A stretch of 64,000 nucleotides of DNA, taken from NCBI RefSeq assembly GCF_000015265.1, contig NC_008699.1, forward strand, positions 1,426,001-1,490,000, in the 5' to 3' direction. Origin of the DNA: Nocardioides sp. JS614 (lineage in GTDB: Bacteria; Actinomycetota; Actinomycetes; Propionibacteriales; Nocardioidaceae). Under the pieces are notes generated by a model. It was not told where the DNA came from. It saw nothing but the letters and a program-made list of their open reading frames with translations, and searched no databases. A program made the position numbers and the translations under genes. Positions 58,953 through 64,000 of the stretch are shown here, in pieces (the stretch's first letter is position 1; each line of letters starts with the position of its first letter).

Positions 58953-61832
58953 ATGCCCCCCAGCAGGACCACCTTCGTCACCGCCTGTCAGCAGCTGCTG
59001 GCACTCGGTGTCGTGCTCGCCGCACTGACCCCCGCGGCCAGCGTCATCAGCCTCGACGTCGTCCGTGAGCTGCCGACCGGCGCCGCCGGTCAGGACCCGC
59101 TCGCCGCCGACCTGTCCGCCTACACCCGAGCCAGCCGGCGGCCCTCGAAGGTGCCCACCGAGGCGGTCGACCCGACGGTCACCGAGTACTCGCTCACGGC
59201 GCCCGCCGGGGCCAAGGCCGCCCCCCGGGGCGTCAGCAGCCGGACCAAGGCCGGCGCCCTCGGCGGCGGCGAGGTCACCAGCGTCCCCGAGGCGGTCGTC
59301 GGCTACGGCGCGGTCGGCGTCACCTGGGCCCATGGGACCGAGCTGCCCGAGGACGCGATCAGCCTCGCCGTGCGGACCCGCACCGGCGCGAGCTGGTCGT
59401 CGTGGATGGACCTCGAGTACGACGTCGAGCACGGCCCCGACCCGGGCAGTGTCGAGGCCCGCCACGCGCGCCCCGGCACGGACGCGCTGCTCGTCGGCGA
59501 CGTCGACCAGGTGCAGGTCCGCGCGTCCTCGACCGGCGCGCTGCCCCCGGACCTGCGGCTGGCCGTGGTCGACCCCGGCACCGCCGCGCGGACCGCGGTC
59601 GAGAAGCCGGCGCTCGACACCAACACCATGGACGACGCCCCCGGCGCCACGACCGGCGCCACGTCGGTGCAGCCTGGTGCGTTGGCGACCGACCCCGGCG
59701 AGGGCACCGACGGCGGCGACGAGATCGACCTGCAGGCCGCGACGTACACCCCGCGCCCGACGATCTACTCGCGCGCCCAGTGGGGGGCCGACGAGCGGAT
59801 GCGGGAGAAGAGCTCACTGCGCTACTTCGAGGTGCACGCCGGCTTCGTGCACCACACGGTCAACGCGAACGACTACTCCCGGGCCGAGGTCCCCGGGATC
59901 ATCCGCAGCATCTACGCGTACCACACGCAGTCCCGCGGCTGGTCAGACATCGGCTACAACTTCCTCGTCGACCGGTTCGGCAGGATCTGGGAGGGCCGGT
60001 ACGGCGGCATCGACCGCCCCGTGGTCGGCGCCCACACCCTGAACTACAACGAGTACTCCTTCGCGATGTCCGCGATCGGCAACTACGACGTCAAGCAGCC
60101 CTCGCAGGCGATGGTCCAGGCCTACGGCGCCCTGTTCGCGTGGAAGCTCTCGCTGCACGGGGTGGACGCCTCCTCGACCAGGCAGTGGGTCGGCTCGAAG
60201 TTCTTCGAGGCCATCAACGGCCACCGCGACGCCGCGGCGACCGCGTGCCCGGGCAAGTACCTCTACGCGAAGCTGCCGGAGATCCGGCGGCTCGCCGCCG
60301 AGGCCCAGCAGGGTTGGGCGGGCCGGGAGCTGGAGTCCGACCTGGCGTCGACCCCGCACCCCGACCTGATCGTCCGTCGCGCCAGCGACGGCCAGGGCTT
60401 CGTGATCCCGACCGGCGGGCTGACCGGCTTCGGCAAGGGTGTCACCGCCCTGACCGGCCTGCTGTCCGGGGACACGGTGCTCGCCTCACCGGACCTGACC
60501 GGCGACGGCATCGCCGACCTGGTCGTGCGGTCCGCGGACGGCGTCGCGCGGGTCCGTCCCGGCGCCGCCGACGGGACGTTCGGCGCCCCGGTCAAGCAGT
60601 TCCGCTCGCTGGCCGGCCGGGACCTGCTCACGGCGGTCGGCGACCTCAACGGCGACGGTCGCAACGACCTGGTCGCCCGCTGGCCCGAGACCGGGCGTCT
60701 GGACACCTACCTCGGGCGTGGGGACGGGGGCTTCAAGCTGATCCGCCGCGGGACCGCCTGGGGCCGCTACACGATGCTCGTCGGCGCGGGCGACCTGACC
60801 GGTGACGGCCGGGTCGACCTGCTGGGCCGCGACGCCGATGGGGCCCTGTGGCTGCACCGGGGCCGGGCCAAGGGCGGCTTCGGTGCCCGGGTGCAGGTCC
60901 CCGGCGCGTGGGATCGCTGGTCGACGATCACCGGCATCGGCGACGTCACCCGCGACGGTCGCAACGACCTGTTCGTCCGCGACGGCTCGTCGGGCAACGG
61001 CTTCGTGGTCCCGGCCACCGGGGACGGTTCCTTCGGGCTGCCGTTCGGGCCGGTGACCAGGGTGCGGTCCGTGGGCAGCCTGGTGGGTGCCGCCCAGGTG
61101 CTCGGCGACGCCACCGCCGACGTGATCGCGCGCAGCGGCCGACGGGTCGTGGTCTACCCCAACAGCGGCGGCTTCGAGACCGGCAAGCCGATCCCGACCG
61201 GCGCCGACCTGTCCAACGTGAACCTGGTCCTCAACGCGGGTGACTGGGACCGCGACGGGTTCGGCGACATCGTGAACCGGAACACGAAGACCGGCGCGCT
61301 CTTCGTGCGCCGCGGCGACGGCACCGGTCACTTCGAGCGGCCCGTCAAGATCGGCACCGGCTTCAAGGCCGTCGGGCTGCTCGCAGCTGTGGGCGACATG
61401 ACCGGTGACGGCTACCCGGACCTGATGGGGCAGCCGACGGGCAGCGCGATGCGGATCTACCCCGGCAACGGGCTGGCCGGGCTGAAGCCCAGCTACGTCG
61501 CGCACGGGCGGATCGCCGCCGGCCGGCAGGTGCCGGTCGGGCGGTGGGACGGTGACGGCGCGCCGGACTCGCTGTTCCGCAGCGGCGCGAGGCTCACCCT
61601 GTTCCCCGGCAACGGCCCCGGTGGCTTGACCGACCCCAAGAGGCTCGGACTCGACCTGACGCCGTACGACTGGGTGATCGGGGTCAGCGACGTGCTGCTC
61701 ACCGGGCACCCGGACCTGGTCGTGCGCGAGAAGGCGACCGGCTACCTGTGGCTGCTCCAGGGCACCGCGACCGGCTTCAAGCCGCGGCGCTTCCTCGCCG
61801 AGGGGATGGGGGAGTACGACCTGGCCGGCTAG
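58953..61832 (+). CDS. Secreted N-acetylmuramoyl-L-alanine amidase with FG-GAP/VCBS repeats
   Basis: The 959-residue protein has an export signal (TACQQLLALGVVLAALTPAA), a linker domain, a peptidoglycan-recognition/amidase_2 domain at about 268-440, and a C-terminal beta-propeller of FG-GAP repeats (about 450-950, units such as DLTGDGIADLVVRS, DLNGDGRNDLVAR and DVTRDGRNDLFVRD with Ca-binding Asp loops). Amidase zinc ligands are visible as VHHTVN (about 299), INGHRDAAATACPG (about 422-431). It cleaves the bond between muramic acid and the stem peptide; the propeller probably binds glycan or protein at the surface. ATG 58953 has GGAG 8 nt upstream. Confidence 0.93.
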   Translation: MPPSRTTFVTACQQLLALGVVLAALTPAASVISLDVVRELPTGAAGQDPLAADLSAYTRASRRPSKVPTEAVDPTVTEYSLTAPAGAKAAPRGVSSRTKAGALGGGEVTSVPEAVVGYGAVGVTWAHGTELPEDAISLAVRTRTGASWSSWMDLEYDVEHGPDPGSVEARHARPGTDALLVGDVDQVQVRASSTGALPPDLRLAVVDPGTAARTAVEKPALDTNTMDDAPGATTGATSVQPGALATDPGEGTDGGDEIDLQAATYTPRPTIYSRAQWGADERMREKSSLRYFEVHAGFVHHTVNANDYSRAEVPGIIRSIYAYHTQSRGWSDIGYNFLVDRFGRIWEGRYGGIDRPVVGAHTLNYNEYSFAMSAIGNYDVKQPSQAMVQAYGALFAWKLSLHGVDASSTRQWVGSKFFEAINGHRDAAATACPGKYLYAKLPEIRRLAAEAQQGWAGRELESDLASTPHPDLIVRRASDGQGFVIPTGGLTGFGKGVTALTGLLSGDTVLASPDLTGDGIADLVVRSADGVARVRPGAADGTFGAPVKQFRSLAGRDLLTAVGDLNGDGRNDLVARWPETGRLDTYLGRGDGGFKLIRRGTAWGRYTMLVGAGDLTGDGRVDLLGRDADGALWLHRGRAKGGFGARVQVPGAWDRWSTITGIGDVTRDGRNDLFVRDGSSGNGFVVPATGDGSFGLPFGPVTRVRSVGSLVGAAQVLGDATADVIARSGRRVVVYPNSGGFETGKPIPTGADLSNVNLVLNAGDWDRDGFGDIVNRNTKTGALFVRRGDGTGHFERPVKIGTGFKAVGLLAAVGDMTGDGYPDLMGQPTGSAMRIYPGNGLAGLKPSYVAHGRIAAGRQVPVGRWDGDGAPDSLFRSGARLTLFPGNGPGGLTDPKRLGLDLTPYDWVIGVSDVLLTGHPDLVVREKATGYLWLLQGTATGFKPRRFLAEGMGEYDLAG

Positions 61833-61874
61833 CCCGGCAGCACGGAGAGGAGAGGACTGGCTGGTCGGCCGCGA

Positions 61875-62615
61875 TCAAGGGAAGCGGGCCGTGGCGCGCT
61901 CGGTGGTGTAGATCGCCGCCAGGCGCTCCGGTCCGGCGTGGGTGACCAGGACCAGCGAGCCGCCGCGTGCGAGCGGCTCGGTGAAGGTGGCGATACCCGG
62001 TGGGGAAGCCGGGTTCGCCTCCGTGAGAAGGCGGCCGCCGTCGGTGAGCAGACTCCCGGCGGCGGCCGCGCTCCATGTCTCGCCCTGGGTGGCGACGCCG
62101 TACGGCGCCACCGTCGCGGGGTCGTCGGCGCCCGGCGGGTCCCAGGGTGCGAACGAGTCCGGCTGCGACCAGATCTCGACCCCGACGTCGTGCACTCCCG
62201 GGGGAACCGGGTCGGCGAAGCGGACCCCCATCGGCCGCAGCGAGCAGGCGAGCACCGGGAGCTCGTCGGCCCGATCCGCCCAGCGCTCCAGCGAGCCCGG
62301 CCCGCACACGACGGCGGCGGGCTCCGCCGCATCGGGGCGGTCGTCCTCCGGGCCGGTCACGACCAGGCCGACGCTCCACGCTGCGCCCAGGAACACCGGT
62401 CCGAGCCAGTGGGCGGGCAGGTCGATGCCCAGCGTCTGCCCGCGCTCGAGGTCGTGCTCCTCGACCAGCAGCGACCCCGCCTTCGCGACCCAGTTCGCGT
62501 AGGTCGTCACGGACAGCTCGACCCGCTCGCCGCTCGCCTCGTCGTAGAACGTGATGAGCGGGCGGGAGGAGTCGGCGCGCAGCTGGCGCGCCAGGACGTC
62601 GGCGAAGGTCGGCAC
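61875..62615 (-). CDS. TIGR03089 family protein (acyl-CoA synthetase-like N-terminus)
   Basis: The 246-residue protein resembles the N-terminal part of AMP-dependent synthetases: PTFADVLARQLRADSSRPLI, then TYANWVAKAGSLLVEEHDLE and LGIDLPAHWLGPVFLGAAWS, but it lacks the P-loop and catalytic C-terminal domain. This is the TIGR03089 family of actinobacteria, whose members lie next to LCP and mannose-1-phosphate guanylyltransferase genes; the function is unknown. The start is GTG 62615, back to back with manC over 17 bp. Confidence 0.85.
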   Translation of the reverse strand: MPTFADVLARQLRADSSRPLITFYDEASGERVELSVTTYANWVAKAGSLLVEEHDLERGQTLGIDLPAHWLGPVFLGAAWSVGLVVTGPEDDRPDAAEPAAVVCGPGSLERWADRADELPVLACSLRPMGVRFADPVPPGVHDVGVEIWSQPDSFAPWDPPGADDPATVAPYGVATQGETWSAAAAGSLLTDGGRLLTEANPASPPGIATFTEPLARGGSLVLVTHAGPERLAAIYTTERATARFP

Positions 62616-62632
62616 GCCGCTAGCCTCTCAGC
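62616..62632. promoter_or_regulatory. 17-bp divergent promoter gap TIGR03089/manC
   Basis: The two start codons are only 17 bp apart. TAGCCT (62621-62626) lies 6 nt before the manC ATG. The minus-strand promoter must overlap the coding region of manC or be the same GCTAGC core; no clear TANNNT is seen for that side. Confidence 0.45.
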
Positions 62633-63712
62633 ATGGCTGCCGTCGACAACTTCTGGGCCGTGATCCCGGCGGGTGGGGCCGGCACGCGGCTGTGGCCGCT
62701 GTCCCGCTCCTCGAGCCCGAAGTTCCTCCACGACCTGACCGGGCAGGGCCGGACCCTCCTCCAGGGGACGCACGACCGCCTGGCCCCGCTGGTCGCCGAC
62801 CGCTTCGTCGTCGTGACCGGCGCGGCCCACCGCGCCGCCGTGCTCGAGCAGCTCCCGGAGGTGTCGCCCGAGCGGGTGCTGGGGGAGCCGGCTCCGCGTG
62901 ACTCGATGGGCGCGATCGGGCTCGCGGCGGCGGTGCTGGAGCGGGAGGACCCCGACGCGGTGATGGGTTCGTTCGCGGCCGACCACGTGATCCCGGACCG
63001 GGCGGCGTTCGCCGAGGCGGTGCGGATCGCGGCCGAGGTGGCTCGCGACGACTGGCTGGTGACCCTCGGCATCCAGCCGGTGTTCCCCTCCTCGGCCTTC
63101 GGCTACATCCACCTGGGCGACCCGCTGGCCGGCCATGCCGGGGCGAGCGCCGTACGCGAGTTCGTCGAGAAGCCCTCGGTGCGCACCGCGACCGAGTACG
63201 TCGCCACCGGCCGCTACCGCTGGAACGCGGGCATGTTCGTGGTCCGTCCGACCGTGCTGCTCGACCTACTGGCTACCTGGCACGCCGAGTTCGCCGGGGC
63301 GCTGCGCGCGATCGCCGCCGACCCGGCACGGCTCGAGGAGCTCTGGCCGGGGCTGCCGAAGATCGCGCTCGACCACGCCGTGGCGGAGCCGGCGGCCGCC
63401 GCCGGTCGGGTCGCATGCGTGCCGTCGTCCTTCCACTGGGACGACGTCGGCGACTTCGACTCGCTGGCGGCCCTGCTGGGAACGACCGCCACGGCGACCA
63501 CGATCCTCGGCGACGCCGACCTGGTCCGGGTCGTCGACGCCAGCGGGCTGGTGGTCCCGGGCTCCGGCCGAACGATCGCCGTCGTCGGCCTCGACGACGT
63601 GGTGGTCGTCGACACCCCCGACGCGGTGCTCGTCACGACCCGCTCCCGGGCCCAGGAGGTCAAGCAGGTCGTCGAGGCGCTCAAGGCCGACGGGCGCGCC
63701 GACCTGACCTGA
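62633..63712 (+). CDS. manC: Mannose-1-phosphate guanylyltransferase
   Basis: The 359-residue nucleotidyltransferase makes GDP-mannose from GTP and mannose-1-phosphate for mannosylated lipids and glycans. The nucleotide-binding signature AVIPAGGAGTRLWPLSRSSS is at about 9, FVEKPS at about 180, and WNAGMFVVRP and FHWDDVGDFDSL are conserved substrate contacts. It lacks the C-terminal phosphomannose isomerase domain of bifunctional enzymes. ATG 62633 has TAGCCT 6 nt upstream. Confidence 0.93.
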   Translation: MAAVDNFWAVIPAGGAGTRLWPLSRSSSPKFLHDLTGQGRTLLQGTHDRLAPLVADRFVVVTGAAHRAAVLEQLPEVSPERVLGEPAPRDSMGAIGLAAAVLEREDPDAVMGSFAADHVIPDRAAFAEAVRIAAEVARDDWLVTLGIQPVFPSSAFGYIHLGDPLAGHAGASAVREFVEKPSVRTATEYVATGRYRWNAGMFVVRPTVLLDLLATWHAEFAGALRAIAADPARLEELWPGLPKIALDHAVAEPAAAAGRVACVPSSFHWDDVGDFDSLAALLGTTATATTILGDADLVRVVDASGLVVPGSGRTIAVVGLDDVVVVDTPDAVLVTTRSRAQEVKQVVEALKADGRADLT

Positions 63713-63737
63713 GCTGAGCAGAACGTTCGGTGGCAGC

Positions 63738-64000
63738 TCACATCGCGTTGGGCTCGGGGGAGTCGAAGTACGGGTACTTCTTCATGAACGAGTCGAGCGC
63801 GGCGCCGCTGATCTCGGTGCAGTACTGCCAGACGCCCTCCTGCTTGGAGGCGTCGGTCTCGCCGGTGCCGCCCGCGGACCAGTGCGTGAACGCGATGTGC
63901 TGACCGTCGGGGAAGCTCGTGCCGTTCTCGTCCGCGGAGGTCCACGGCAGGGCGATGAACTTGTAGCGGAAGTTCTCGGTGCCCGCGAACTTCTCGGCGA
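63738..64000 (-). CDS. DUF3105 family protein, C-terminal part (5' end outside window)
   Basis: The minus-strand frame is open to the window edge and ends at TGA 63740-63738, giving 87 codons. The segments FIALPWTSADENGTSF, DGQHIAFTHWSAGG, KQEGVWQYCTEISGAALDSF and KYPYFDSPEPNAM match the C-terminus of DUF3105 proteins. These are usually membrane-anchored and external; function unknown. It is convergent with manC, separated by 25 bases with a weak 7-bp inverted repeat (tgagctg/cagctca). Confidence 0.85.
   Translation of the reverse strand, partial: AEKFAGTENFRYKFIALPWTSADENGTSFPDGQHIAFTHWSAGGTGETDASKQEGVWQYCTEISGAALDSFMKKYPYFDSPEPNAM

Overview
The window is about 70% G+C throughout and reads like the chromosome of an actinobacterium of the Nocardioidaceae type (Nocardioides or a close relative). 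The reasons are the gene families, such as narGHJI, orn beside tRNA-His, a WS/DGAT acyltransferase, galactofuranan synthesis with GlfT2, DUF222/HNH proteins and a mycothiol-type nitroreductase. The genes are densely packed with ATGA/GTGA overlaps, and many start codons lie 6-8 nt after a TANNNT hexamer, the signature of leaderless actinobacterial transcripts. The genus is an inference. I see no transposase, integrase, phage gene, CRISPR array or replication origin.

Layout. 1-2642: the end of a respiratory nitrate reductase operon (narH partial, narJ, narI) with a hemerythrin-like gene. 2645-7884: a large inverted repeat, tRNA-His, oligoribonuclease, a MauE/DoxX plus DsbA-like redox pair, a frameshifted HNH nuclease gene and an adenosine deaminase family gene. 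8044-13069: an orphan LuxR-type regulator, a lipoprotein/27-residue membrane peptide/DUF6766 operon, a truncated DUF2188 gene, tRNA-Arg, a metallophosphoesterase, a gene split by an in-frame TGA, and a cupin. 13299-21750: aminopeptidase P diverging from PrsW and two large membrane-associated GTPases, then a short SSB paralogue and the ABC-F protein EttA. 21997-25718: MarR, thiolase, TetR with a divergent small membrane protein, and a double-hotdog thioesterase.

24813-27462 holds the most unusual locus: an ECF-like sigma factor whose frame is probably shifted in a G8 tract, a membrane-anchored low-complexity protein, and a secreted protein with APETE repeats. The last two share a His/Glu-rich motif. 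27844-41781 is mostly housekeeping and stress: truncated haemoglobin, OsmC, MscS, aminopeptidase N carrying an in-frame palindromic repeat, ChrA, an Rv2466c-like oxidoreductase, GPP34, MetG, ArfB, a secreted Ig-like protein and an acyl-CoA dehydrogenase. 41785-50220: a hybrid histidine kinase, a SigB/SigF-type sigma factor, enoyl-CoA hydratase, an LCP transferase, WS/DGAT and a thioesterase.

50250-64000 is a cell-envelope region: a second LCP protein with a membrane domain, two GT2 glycosyltransferases, UDP-galactopyranose mutase, GlfT2, a Wzm/Wzt exporter, a secreted amidase with FG-GAP repeats, a TIGR03089 protein, GDP-mannose pyrophosphorylase and a partial DUF3105 gene. Glf makes UDP-Galf, the glycosyltransferases build a galactan, Wzm/Wzt export it, and the LCP protein may attach it to peptidoglycan. 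The LCP and amidase genes share 9-bp-spaced TGTGAC boxes that resemble MtrA sites.
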